64,000 nucleotides of DNA from Sclerurus mexicanus (Eukaryota; Chordata; Aves; Passeriformes; Furnariidae): assembly GCA_013396755.1 (NCBI GenBank), contig VWZF01000357.1:373885-437884 (forward strand), in the 5' to 3' direction. This document shows, piece by piece, positions 12,552-25,301 of this stretch (position 1 is the stretch's first letter; each line of letters begins with the position of its first letter). The notes beneath the pieces were generated by a model, which made no database searches, was not told where the DNA came from, and worked only from the letters and a program-made list of their open reading frames with translations. The position numbers and the translations under genes were made by a program.

Positions 12552-15500
12552 TGCCAGAGCATAACTGGTTTTAACTGCGGAAGTGAGAAAGTGGCAGAAA
12601 TTTTCTTGTTATTCACAATGACTACAAGATAAGCAAGTGAGTTCTTTCTTTGGATATGTCAAAATCCTCAAAGTTGGAAAGTTTAACCTTGCCTTTCTCT
12701 GCTTCAGTACCAGCCATTAGACTACTTGTGATTCTCATGTAAGATGTCAGGCACCTCTGCCACTGCTTCTCTCCCTGTCGCAGGAAGCTTGGGACAGTGG
12801 CATCTCTTACAGATCCATGGTCAAGGATTTAGCGTCATGAAGTTGTCTTTCATGAAAAGGGCAATACAACACTACAGCAAGATCCTTCCTTTAAAAGGGA
12901 TGGATAACCATTGTATTTGCTTCTTTGTTTTCAAACATGGGTTATGGTCAGTATGACCATGGTCTTCTGATCTGAGCTATACATGGAGTGTTAGGAGTGG
13001 AAAACACATTAAAACCAAAACACAGCTGAAAGTTCTTTTAAATCATAGCACCTATAATAATATTAGTGATCTTTACAGTATAATAATGGGGAATTGCTTA
13101 ATGTTCTACGCATTCTTCCAAGAATTCCTTGCAGTCACCTGTAACTGACGGAGCTGGGAAAAATTAGCAGTAGCCTGAACTGTGGCGGAGTCTGTTTATG
13201 CCTAAGAAAATGCAGCTCTACAGTCCATAAGTACAGTTAAACTGTAACCTGAGACTGCTCATACCCACTGAGACATGAAATGAGACTGTAAGCTCATGAA
13301 CCCTTGGCAACAATGCCATTCCCATTGATGTTATCACCAGTTAAACTGTACTCGCTGGGAATTAATTGTCCAAAAAATCCAAGTATAGGAAAAGCCACTG
13401 TGCATGCAATTGTTCACTGTAAACAGAGAGAGATTAAGAGCATTACAAAAGATATTTTCTCCACACATCCCATTGAATGTGCACTTGTATAGATTAAATA
13501 TAAAATGTTATTACTTTTTCAGATTTTTGCTTAAAATGGCTCACAGCTGTTATTAAGGAGGCACTTAATTCTGCTAGCTTTGATACACAGCTGTTCAAAT
13601 AATTTAGGCATCAGGGAGATGACCTGCAGGACTATTTGCACTTGAGCTTTTCTTTTTTAAAGGACTAAGTCTATGTTTTCCTTTTACTTTCTCTAAGAAG
13701 AGTTGTAGACCTTGTGTCCTCAGCACAAAGAAGATGAACAGTGCAAAAACTTAAGCTTAAGAGGAAACAGACAAAGAAATGAGGGGTTTGGGTTTCTTTG
13801 TCTTGTGGGGGTTTTTTTCCCTGCAAATCCTTCCCTTCCCACTGCAGTAAGAGGCAGCAACAATATCTTACAGTGGCAGAGCCCTGAGCATGCTAATAGG
13901 CTTTAATGGCCCTGACAAGCCTGCCCTGGGCCATCCACTCCTGAAATAGTCTCAGGAGACCAATTTCAGCTCAGGTCTGTGAGTTTAGTCTTTTCCTGAG
14001 TTAGTACTGCGTGGATCCTTTGTTTAGGTATGTTGTATTTTCTCCAGCCTTCTCTCTGTCCCCAGTGTTTTTTGTCACTGACTGGGCTTTCTCCTTGCTA
14101 TACTAGTGGATCTGTTGGACTCTGTTGGCAGCACTGGGTGTGCTTGCTGAGTTAGGCTTCTGTTCCCCCTGGCCCTGGCTGCTGAGGGGACAGCTGGGCC
14201 TTGCTGTTCCTTGATGTCCAATATATGGATGCCATTTGATCCCCAAGTAGTGCTCCAGAAAACAGGGGCAATCTTCGTGTCTTTGATGTTATATTCTGGA
14301 AGTAGTTTTCCTTTAAACCTTTGTTTAGTACATCACTTTTGTCACAAGAAAGAAAGGAAGAATAATTTTTCTTAAATAATCAGGGATTACATGATAACTT
14401 ACAATGCAGTGACCTAATTTTCAAAGACAGTGAGAAAGAGCTGTTTCTGCTGGTGTCAGAGGCAGATGGTGTTCAGCACTTCTACAACTCAGCTCCCTAA
14501 ATATTAAGGTCCTTGCCCAAGCCTTGGAAAAGTTTTAATAACTCTGCTTTTTCTGATTGCTCTGTAGAATGGTTTGTACCTTTTTTGGAGGTAACCTAAA
14601 GTGTGGAATTGGGCTGTACTCTTAATGTGTTCCTTTAGTGGAGGCAAGAAAGATGACTAAGAGATGCGTATGTTCCATGTATGCAAGCCAGGGGAGGAAC
14701 ATTTTTGCTGGAGGTGCAGAACGGATTGACTTTAATCCTATTTCTGCCTTCACAGCAGTTAAAAAGGGGGCAGAGTGAATATGCATGTCTCAGAACTTTG
14801 CTTGTGTCAGTCCTGTTGTGTCTGAATCTCTACTAATACTGAAAGAGAATTTGAAGCTGTCACCAGTATATCTTGCATCTTAATTCATTTAAAGCTAGGG
14901 GATGGATTTAAGTCCTTTGTATTTTTCTGTGGTGGCATTAAAAAAGAGATCAATTTATCCACTTGATGCACTTGGCTGAAGTGAAATATGCTATACCAGA
15001 CCAACAAAGCTGAGATAAATATTTGAGGTTTGCTTACTAGCAGAGGTTTAAAACCAGTAACAGATGCTAGTTTTCATTTTGCAAAATGTATTGTGAACAT
15101 CCAAGGAGGAATAGCTCAGATTTGGTAGTTTACAGTGAAACACTCATTCAGGCTAAATTAGACCTACGGTAATTGTCTTTTTTGCTGGGCTGTCAGTTGA
15201 TGTTCAATCCCTGCTAGCCGTGCTTACAAGGAAAAATTTTTTGAACATTGTTCTTATTTGCAGTCCAGGTTTTGACTAGGGCTGTGAAACAAACAAAAGT
15301 AGGGGGAAAACAGCTCTAAACAGAATTTCTCTCTGTATAAAGCTTCAATTACGTTTCCCTTCTTAGGTACAGTAAGAGATTCATGTGTGAAGGACTCTTA
15401 ATATCAATGCATACATGTGCCATATATGCAATGCTTTTCAATGACAGATAAACAAATACAAAATTCTCTTGTGGCTTACTTTTTTTGTTGTAAAATATAT

Positions 15501-17309
15501 TTGTATACTATGTTGGGAAGGGTTCCAGTGACTCTGCAGTCACACTGGAGCACAGAGGGATAGTACTGTTTAAAGTAGTTATTAAGAAAGAATAGCTTAT
15601 ACCACAACCACTCTTGCTAAATTTAGATACCTTCTTTTTTGACTGATGGTTATGGGTAAGAAAAGGGGGACACTGAGCTACCTCACTGACAGCCTCCTCC
15701 ATGTCTGCAATAGATTTTATGTATGTATAACATAAGCAGAGGCAGCTGACAGCTCCTTGATTTTTAGCAAGTTATGGTTAGTGTGCACACATGACTCAAT
15801 ATAAGACTAGTTAATGTCAACTTTAATTCTTATTCATCCCCATTTACATTGTGCATCACCCTCTCCTTTGCTCAACTGTGCTTAGTTTTTATTCTTCCCT
15901 CTTTTGAAAATGTTTGTTTATTTTCAAGACAAAGATTAATTAAACTGATGTTATTACTACTTATTTTGCACAATGGCATATGATAAATTTCTAATAAAAA
16001 CTGTTTGGTAAGCATATAACCAAGAGAAAAAAGCTGTGTGAACTGCTGTGTAAAGAGGACATGTAAGTGTCCAACAGTTTCCAGAAAATTTACATTTCTG
16101 ATATGTTCTTGTCCAAGTTTGAAGAAGTACTTAGAAAAACAAACTCTCGATAAGTTAAAAGTGTGCATATAATGAAATTATCTGTAAATATCTGTCATGT
16201 ACTATTGTTACCGAAGTTATGTTCATTAACAGATGCTTACCAAGTTTTAGTATGTATTGATTAATGACAAGACTAGAAGGGACACCAGACACTGTGGCAT
16301 CCATACCAACGGAGACTTTTCTGTCCCCTGCAAAGGTACAAATTAAACTAAAATGCTGAAAGTGAAATTTCTTTAAGAGTGATGCAAGTCATTATTACTG
16401 TGTCACTTCTTTACATGGCAACTGCCTTGAGTTTTAGAAACTTGGACAAATGGATTTCTTGTGCAATGTGCTAGAAAGATAGGCAGCTGGACCAGGCTTC
16501 TCAACAGTCAAGACTCTAACTTGGGGAGGGAACATGGGAGAAAAATAGAGTTTAGATTCCTTATCTAGTCACTAAGAAAAACAGAGAGAAGGCTTTTGTT
16601 TGATTCTGCCCCTATGCCTTTTTCTCTTCACTTCCAGGCTGAAGTCTCAATACTTTTACATGTTTATTCAAACTTTTCCTTTGAAATGGTGCAGTGGGGG
16701 GTGGGACAGTGATGACCTTCCATATCTCTATTGACCATTATGGTGAACTAGTCTGACTGAAACTCTGAAATGATAAACCGAAATTCAACTTCTTGCCATT
16801 CTATGGACATCCAGATCAGCATTTTTGAACACACTGTTTAGAAAAATGGTAATTGTCTCTTTCTTACTGCTTTCAAATCAAGTGGGTATTTTACGGAAAT
16901 GATACAGTTGACATGGAGAATTTGTCTCTCTGTCAATGGTAGCTAACTAAAATCCCTAGATTTTAGCATGCAGACAATCTAATACTCACCTCTGGCCTTA
17001 AAATCTGTTGTCAAGAGCCTTTGGCTTGTAGGTCAACTGCTAATCTTTACTAGAGTATTCAAAGACTATGATTTCACCTTCACTGTTTTTTCTCTCTCTG
17101 CATATATTGTATTGATACATGCTTTAAATTATTTTCCTAGTTTTAGAATTCATCATTTTGCAGAATGGATAGAACTGTTCTTGAGATTTTCCTTTGGGCT
17201 TGGAGTCCTTTTTACATACTGATAACTTGTCTGGCATAATTGTGGTGATGTGGTGAAAGAAGATTGTTTTTCTGACCTTTTCTTTCTTTTCAGTTATCAT
17301 CATGGATCA

Positions 17310-17326
17310 GATTTTTTTTTTTTTTG
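17310..17326. repeat. poly-T tract
   Basis: An uninterrupted run of about 16 T flanked by unique sequence. It is a simple repeat. Confidence 0.8.
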
Positions 17327-18001
17327 CATTGCAATAATACCTGCAAGCTAATAAATATCCTTGAGTTTACTGTTTATTAATTAATGCCTCATCAGACAAC
17401 TTATTAGTTTTGCATATATATTATTAGCATGCTTTTTTCCCTCTACTTCATCACAGAGCATATTTATTTATACAAATGCTGGATGGCTGCCTAGTTTTAT
17501 TTTTCTGTATATACAAAAATAACAGAAAGATATGTGTAGGTCTTTAGGGATAGGAATGGTCAGATCACATGAAGTCAATTGTTAAGTCCATATTAGAAAT
17601 TCTTTTTCTAGCAATGGCAATATTATGCTTACTAGAAATGAGCTTCAACTTCACTCTTAGTAAAGAGTATTTGATTATTCTTTGGAAGGACAACAAGAAC
17701 TGTAAGACATTCATAACTATCAGCTAAATATCAGGTGCAGGTTTGAGATCTGGTGATAGGCTGGAGAAAAGGCTGCAGCAGGCAGTGCATTGGAGATTCT
17801 GGGAATATTATGTACTACAGTACACCTCACATGTTGTTTGCACATTACAGTTTCCTACTAAGTACAGTTATGAAAGCTCCAGAGTAAAAAAAACAGGCCA
17901 GAAGAAGGTGGCATCTGAGGCCTCTGTATCTTTTCTTCCACCCATTATGCCCTACAGTCAGAATGTAGTAAGCCATTCCTCTGGCAAAAAAAAGGATGCC
18001 T

Positions 18002-18073
18002 TAAAAGAAAAACAACAAACCAAAACTAACACCTCCCTCCCCAAACAAAGAAAAAAAAACCCAACCAACCCCG
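18002..18073. repeat. A/C-rich low-complexity tract
   Basis: Imperfect AAAAC / CAAAC / CCAACC units with almost no G or T. It explains the lysine- and threonine-rich open frame crossing it, which I do not call a gene. Confidence 0.75.
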
Positions 18074-19904
18074 TGTAAAATTTCTGTGATCCTCTCTATG
18101 TATTTATATCTCAAAGATTTCACTTTCTTATGAAATCTCAAGTTATCTGTCCTCCCACTCTGCTGGGGAGTGATGTGTGTCAAGCGAAGTATCTCCAAAC
18201 CCCAGAACAAAATGCTATCTTTGTAAGCTTCTCTGCAAGACATCGTCCTGATAGGATAGTCCCCTTTCACCCCCTCACTTAGTCTTCTGCAGTTTTCCCA
18301 CCCAGTCTGCTCCTTTTCATGTTTCATTTTCTCAAGACTTTCCCACTTTCATCCTTAACCTATCCACACTTTTTCCAGATGTGTGGCAAACATTGCTTTT
18401 TCAGAACACAGTTTTAAAAACAAAAACATTCCAGGGGCTAATTTATCTCAGAACATCTATGTCTTTGTGTGAGTAGATACCAGATGAGTTCAGAAGCTTG
18501 TGGGAGGCCTCTCTTTCCAGCCTTCCTGGTAATATGAGTCAAAACTCTATGTACTCAGCATGAAGAGGAAACCTTCTTCCTCTCGCACCGGAAAATATCT
18601 GCAGCTGAGCTGATATTAGTCCTTATGGTGGTTTAACTGTTTATTTTGAGATTTTCTAATTTCATGATTTGTTAGAGCCATTCTATCATGATTGCAAGGC
18701 TATTGAGGCTGCACAATATCATGGCCCATGTTTATGAAGGTACAAGGCTTTTTAATAAGCTACTATTTTATCTACTACTGGAGCAGACTGGGAAAATTAA
18801 GGCACTGAGATGAATGTAAGAGCTAAATCTAGTTTGTCTCTGAGAGCCTGAGTACCTAAACACCAATAAGATGAGACCAGAAGTTCCGAGATGAATTGAG
18901 AAAAAGCTACTAATAAAAACGCTTCTGTGCAGGGATTTTCTTTGGAAACTCCAAACATTCTGGAGAAAGTGTAGTCTTCAAATTAACTCAATGAATCCTA
19001 AATTATTTACTGCTTTGCTGGATGTGGAGATGCTTGTTAAGGGCATTTTGATTAACTTTTGCTTTGAGGCTGTTGACTTTCCCTGAAATCTAATTCAAGC
19101 CCCTGTTTTATTCAAACAGCTCAAGTATTTTGAGATTATTTTTTGGAGCTTTATGGACAGAGTCTGAAATGGCTCTTGGCTGTGTTAACTAGTAATTATT
19201 CATTCCAGGAAATTTCTAATGGCTCAAACCAAGCTCGGTGCAGCTGCCATAGAAGAGATGTTCATAATCTTAAACATCTTGGAAAGATACATGATGTAGT
19301 AATGGATCATGACAGCTAAAAACAAGGTCCTTTCCAATTTTTGTCATTACTCAGACTTAACACTGTTTGGATAATGTCAAGAATTATTTCTGAGTAATTT
19401 AGGTTACAACTGACACAAACACTTATTGGATACACTTTTTCTACTTGTGATCCATCCTAGTAGAGCATAGTTAGAAAGCAAATGTAGAGAGCATTTCCTT
19501 TCAAGCGGGCTTTTCTAAACGTATATGAAAAGTGTCAGTTTACAAGAAATGTTTTAGAAATAACAGGACAAACATATTAGGTAGCACAAGTATCTGCACA
19601 GATTTTAATACCAAATTTAATATGGAACAAAATGGAATTGACTTTCCCCACCCACTCATTCCTTGATCACACCTCTGACATTGATAGTAAATTGAAGCCT
19701 CTTGTGGGTAGATGAATAGGATGAAATCTAGGCAAAATATGGTGTTTTCCTACAAGTTGTCAACTATTCATGAGACAATAACCCTCTTTAGTCCTAATAG
19801 CCTTGGATCAGGAAAGAATTACTTTTATTCATCAAATTGTTCTATGTTATGCACAAACTAGTAAAGTACTTATTAATTTTAATTTAATTTGCATTACCTA
19901 AAAG

Positions 19905-20052
19905 GTTGTGGTGGTTTATTTTTGGGGTTTTTTGTGGGTTTGTTGGTTTTTATTGTTTTTTCTTTTGGTTGGTTGGTTGGTTTTTGGGTTTTATTTTGTT
20001 TTGTTTTTTGGGTTTTTTTTTGGAGGTGGTTTTGTTTTGGTTTGGATTTTTT
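19905..20052. repeat. T/G-rich low-complexity tract
   Basis: About 150 bases composed almost only of T and G, in units such as GGTTTTTTG, TTTGTTGG and TTGGTTGG. It creates long open frames on both strands (F/G/W-rich on plus, K/Q/P/N-rich on minus) that are compositional artefacts and not genes. Confidence 0.85.
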
Positions 20053-23000
20053 CAAGGTACTTATGAAATGGGATGAAACTTTTTCTTGATTATACATCTG
20101 CATTTGTGTCCTTTAGATTTTCAGAGTTTGAACGTGAGATGTACCTTTTATCTTCAGAGGTTTTGGGGGTTCATGAATTAAATGCAGGAGTTGCTTCAAC
20201 AGTTTGTCAGTAAGTGTGGGTGACATTTGATTAGATAGATTTATTAGGTTACACTACTCAAGTTTGTCTTGTCAATTGAAAACTTTGTTTCATTCCCTCT
20301 CCACAGATGAGAGACAGATTTATATACTGCATACCATCAGATCAATATGCATTAAAGGCAGTCAAAGGAAAAAAAAAGAAAGAATTTATGTAATTGGCTC
20401 ACTAAGGACTACAAATTAAGTTATGGCAGGTTGAGGTTTCAGTGGTGTAAATTATCCACTTATTGATTATTAAGCATAAATGGAGGGATAATCTAATGTC
20501 ATTACAAGATCACTTGCAGGATTTAAAATTCATTTTCCAGAATGATTTTCCTGGCATCTATTTAAGAGGTGTTCAGTAGTGCTTGTTCTTTAAAAAAAGC
20601 CACTACTGGAGTTACTTCAGAAAGAGGCTTCACTTAAGGATGTTTTCATTCCTAGTTGTGTTTGTCATGTCTTGCCTGAATAATTAAAACTGTTTTTGTT
20701 TTTTGTTTGTTTTGTTGATTTTTTTCTCTCACTCAGTTGGACTATTTACTGTATTTTAAAAGACAAACGTGTAGACAATTATTCACCTTTATTTTAGCTA
20801 CTTTTAGAGAAATGCAGTTAATCAGGGACAGGAGGGATCAGTTTTTGAAGGAATTATTAGGCATGTGCTACAGTGTCACATAGAGTAACCCTGGGGTTGA
20901 TAAAAACTAGACTGGTACTAGATAGGCACTAGATTTACCCTAGATTTCCTCTTCAGATTAGTTGCACCTCTGAAGTCCATATGATGCTGTTTTGCCAAAG
21001 TGCTTGTTAGTCTTGTAGTTTATAGTTTTCCTAAATTTTAATAGTCTGCAGCCATTAAGGATCCCCCTTTCTGGTTGCATTTCTCTGAGCTGAAAAATAG
21101 AAGGGATGTGATTGTGAATCAGAGTGACCAGGCAGGGTCTGAGCATTGTTTCTAAAAGGTTTTGCCAGACAGTTACTGTCCTTACATATCACTTTTCCAT
21201 ATTAAAACTGCAAAGCTGATTGTGGCCTTTCGGCATTGAAAAAAAACCCAGCTAATATTGTTGTAGATTCTTTGGGATCCTGAACTAATGCTCTGGTTTG
21301 GCATTGATGCTTTCTCTGTCTTTGCCTCCTGTAATTTCATTCATTACAAGCAAGGTTAAACTTGCTTGCTAATAGAATAGAGTATCTCCAGAGTTCTCAG
21401 CAGGTAGTAGTCTGTCTTCTGGGAAAGAAGTCAACAGAATTACCTGCTCCAGCCCCCAGGACTGCTGATTCTGGATCAACCTGAAGGTCAGGATTAGTAA
21501 AGTGGAGTCTATGCATGTGCAGCAAGGACCCTATCAAAGCTGACTGGATAATTTTTACTTTTCTGATGTTGCAAAATTAAAAGTTGTATGGAACATTACA
21601 TTGCTTTAAAAATACATTTTCCACTATACCTACCATTAAACACAGTGTCCTCCAAGGCTTGAAATATTTTATCTATTATGCCAATTTAATTTTAAATTGA
21701 CTACTGAATTAAAGATGATCTGTTTTTTTAGCTGTACTAATGAATATATTTTCACAGTAAGAATGATAGATTTTAAATCTTGTCTGCTCCATTAACCTGT
21801 GACAGCACATAGGATTAATCCCAAACTTCTTCAATACTTGATTTTACAATTGAAAAATAAAAATATTTCTCTTGCGGGAGAATATTTTTGGTCAGTTAAT
21901 AAATATTTCAGATGTTGAGCCAAAACTCCATCTGGAATTATCTGTAAACTAATGTCTGTGATTTTTTTTTGAAGATTTTTTGGCAAGAATAGAAGTGATA
22001 ATAGAACTGAGGGCGCCATAGCCAGATTGCTCCTGGGGGAGGGGTGGAGTGGTTTAGTTTCTCTGTTGCTGCTGCTGTGAATCTGCTGACATCCCTGAAA
22101 TCTCATGGGATTGTTTTGAGTTTGAGGGCTCCAATTAAGATAAAATCTAGTTCATCCTCACAGCATAATCCTAAAGACAGTCTCTAGGCCAGAACAGACC
22201 CAAGGGTCTCTTTCATCCAAATTCCACTTTTATGATAGGGAGATAGAGAATAACTGTCTGGGCAATAAACAATTCTGTAACAACTGTTGCAGTTTATTAC
22301 TCCTGAAGGTGTCTTAGTATAAAGACAGGTGCATATCACTGTCACCCTGGTACTCACCCTGACCAAAGAGTGGACATTTTGGCAAAGTTGATATCCATAG
22401 TGACCAAAACTGAGTCCTGATTAAGAAACCGGGACTCACATTAGCATTGCCTCTGTTCACTTCTGTTGGACAAACCACGTCGGTCATAATTTCTTAATAT
22501 TTTTGTGGTTTTTTGTTCGTTTGGTTTTATTTTGTCAAGAAGTCAAGTAACTTTTACTTGTGGGTCTTGGGAGAAGTGATGGATTTAATTTTAGGACTTG
22601 TCAGAAAAACAGCATTTTCCAGTCTCTCTTTAGAAAATACTTGGTTTTAGTGAATAGAGCTTTCAATGATAATGTCTGAAACATTTTTTTCACTGTTTTA
22701 CAGGAAAAAAACATCTAAGAGAAAAAATCAGGATCTGAAAACCTTCAGGTGTGTGTAAGATCAGCAAGAAAAGTAGATAATGTATATCACAAAATGAGTC
22801 AAAAGCACTCATGCTATTGCTAAAAAGCAAGCCTCCAAGCAGACAAGTGAACAAAGCTGTAGTTTGCAAGGCACAAGGGTAAACTCAAGGATTAGACTTT
22901 CAGCCACAAGTACTTGTGAGCTCATGGCTTGAGTGATTGCTGGCCCAGTTGAAGAGAGCTAAGAATACAGTTTAGGAGATAACCTACAAAACAGGTATGA

Positions 23001-23280
23001 ACCAAATATATTTTGCATTACAGAAGATGAAGATAAATATGTCATCATTTTTTAAAGACACAAAAGATTGCTGAGAAGGAGAGTGTAATCTGTTATTTGT
23101 TTACATGGTGGGTGAACAAGAAGTTAGGGGTGTAAATTGCACAAAGATATTCCTCCTCAGGTCTCTTTTAGCCTCTTTTGTTTATGATGATACTGTACTA
23201 TAAATATTCAAAGCTATATTAAATGTAGTTGCAAATAGAGTCTTCTTTTAGATAAATATGAGAAGTCAAGGAGGCTAATT
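20053..23280. other. AT-rich non-coding stretch
   Basis: No gene or named repeat is seen. A T/G-rich patch occurs at about 20692-20727, and a short perfect inverted repeat (CAATTTAA, two bases, TTAAATTG) at 21682-21699. A modestly GC-richer patch near 22010-22100 has no recognised identity. Confidence 0.6.
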
Positions 23281-23392
23281 AAAAAAAAAAACAAAACCCA
23301 GGCAAACAAACAATACAACCCAAAAATAAAACAACAAAAAGGTGCCTTAAAACCCCAAAAACAAACAACCCACCCAAACACAGGGGAGCACC
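23281..23392. repeat. A/C-rich low-complexity tract
   Basis: Imperfect AAACAAAC / CCCAAAAAC units, compositionally the reverse complement of the T/G-rich tract at 19.9 kb. It has no coding content. Confidence 0.8.
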
Positions 23393-25212
23393 ACTAAAAC
23401 AGCAACATGAAAACTCCCAGGGAATTGAAACTATGTGGTCTGGGAGCTTTGAAAAGCAGTATTTTGAGTAGGGAGGTGAATATATTTGTGGGAGGAATCA
23501 GGGGGATCAAATAGATTCAGAGAAGCAAAAAATCAGGACTGTCCAGAGGTGACTTCACAGGAAGAGGAAGAAGACTTCTTCGTTGAGATCCAGCTGAGCT
23601 TTGAAAAGTGATGAAGTTATTGTTGATTTTCTTTGTTATGTTCTCAAGAAAAAAATCCCTCCTTCATTTAAGAAGTAAAAAATAATAGCCTAGTTCTTTT
23701 GATACAATCCTTAATTTATGAAATTAATAAAAAAATTACAAAATATCCTTTACTTATAATTACTCTCCCCAATAAGTAGTGTAGGCTGATAGTTATCCAG
23801 TAATTATTTTAGTCTTGACTTAGAACTGGAAGAAATTTCCCAGTGAAAAGCACTTTTGAGTCTGTGTTTTACTTCTTGTGGTTTTTATTGACATGCCATA
23901 AATAACTGGGTATGGCAGAGAACTACTGAGTGTACTCAGTATTTTGTTATCAAGAGAAGGTGTGGGGAAAATATTTGGAGACCCCACCTTTAAATCCTTA
24001 AGAAATAAATAATGTTGACAGCAAGGTGTTTCCTACTTGGAATTTCAAAGTTAGAGCAGCTGGATGACCTACAGGATATAAATTGAGGAGCTGTATGTGA
24101 GAAAATCACAAATGGCAAAGTTGTCACTCTGACCATTTGTCAGTAAGAGTATGTCACCCATGTTTAGATTTATAACATTTGTTTTATGATGACTAGAAAA
24201 TTATTTGGTTATGATACTAACTTACCTTTTTATGTAGTATTTAATTGCTTGTATAAAATTAGTGCAAAACTAGGAAGTCTATGAAAGATCCTATAATACT
24301 GAAATTATTATTATTATTAAGACTTTTTATAACCATTTACTTCACATTACATTTTTTCCTTGCACACATTAAGAAAGATCATGACCTGTCTCTTTGCCAG
24401 AGTTCTCATTATCAGAACGAATGTTACAAATTTTTTGAGGGATATAAGAATTGTCTTAGTGGAACTATCAGTCCTAGAGCTATGTCTCATGCTGTGGATA
24501 ATGGTGGAAATCAAAAGTTTCATGCACTCTGTCCTACTCCTACTCTCACAATCCACCTCACTGCAATACTTCATCATGTTATTTCCTTCTGACCCCATTT
24601 CATGCTTTGAAAAACAGTTACTGACAAGCCTTGTAGTTTTGTACCAGTAAATATCTGTAAAAGTTGATTTTTTGTATTAACAAATATATAACATCTTTCA
24701 GGAATGCACCCAGTAATGTTTCTGGACAGCGAATTCTACAGTGTAATTGTATATTATAGTCACGATAATGTCTTCGATTGAGTCTTCTTTACATTTTTAC
24801 TGGTTTAAATTTGCTCACAAATGGTTTTCTGAAGCAAATACTTTTTGTGGTACAATTCCAAAAAGTTCAAAAACAAAGTGTGAGAGACCACAAGCATTTA
24901 CAAACAACTGCAGCACCAGCCTTAACATCTTGTCTCAGTTCAGTTTCAATATAGTATGCTTCCTGAAGCTGAAAGATTTCCTGAGGATTTCTCTTAAGGC
25001 TTGGACAATGCATGAAAGATCCTGTTATAAGACTCAGTACTGAAGAAAAGTTTTGAAGCTTGGAGGAAGACTGATCCTCTTCATAAATATTGCAAGGAGA
25101 AATGACTGTCTCATAATCATGTGAGAAATCTTATTTAGATTATTTTCTCTAGATATTGTTAGTTCTATCTCATTTAAAAATAGTCTTGCACAGATGCTTA
25201 TCTAGAGCAGCC

Positions 25213-25301
25213 CAGCTGGCCTCAAATCACTCTGATGCTGCAGCTGAGCTTGTTTGGCAAGGGAATTCTTCCAGCTGGTTAGTTCCTACTAATTAGTAGG
25301 A
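25213..25301. promoter_or_regulatory. possible enhancer core: three E-boxes plus palindrome
   Basis: CAGCTG hexamers occur at 25213, 25241 and 25272, and a perfect 18-base palindrome TCCTACTAATTAGTAGGA lies at 25284-25301 with a CTAATTAG homeodomain core at its centre. CAGCTG is an E-box bound by class II bHLH dimers, and TAATTA is bound by many homeodomain proteins. The clustering is seen directly; regulatory function is inferred. Confidence 0.25.

Larger units (their letters stand above)
12552..19904. other. non-coding stretch with GC-richer patches
   Basis: No gene is supported. At about 13900-14230 there is a GC-richer block (CTGCCCTGGG... CCCCCTGGCCCTGGC) that contrasts with its surroundings and could be an old LTR or other transposon fragment, but I cannot name it. 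Near 13544 and 13588 are two ACAGCTGTT E-box motifs. A poly-T of about 16 bases lies at 17310-17326, and an A/C-rich tract at 18002-18073. The rest is unremarkable AT-rich sequence. Confidence 0.6.

Noticed and set aside
16947..16966. Perfect 8-base stem hairpin CTAAAATC / GATTTTAG
   Set aside because: Too short for a microRNA precursor, and such stems are frequent by chance in 64 kb.
19889..20103. Open frames on both strands (F/G/W-rich and K/Q/P/N-rich)
   Set aside because: Product of T/G-rich low-complexity sequence.
21682..21699. Inverted repeat CAATTTAA / TTAAATTG
   Set aside because: AT-only short palindrome expected by chance; no transposon termini around it.
24281..24592. 103-codon open frame with a CX8C-CX9C-like pattern and ...YKNC, faintly recalling CHCHD7-type twin-CX9C proteins
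   Set aside because: The resemblance is limited to a few residues, the downstream part does not continue in any frame, there is no intron-exon or poly-A evidence, and frames of this length are expected by chance in AT-rich DNA. A tblastn search of CHCHD7 would settle it.
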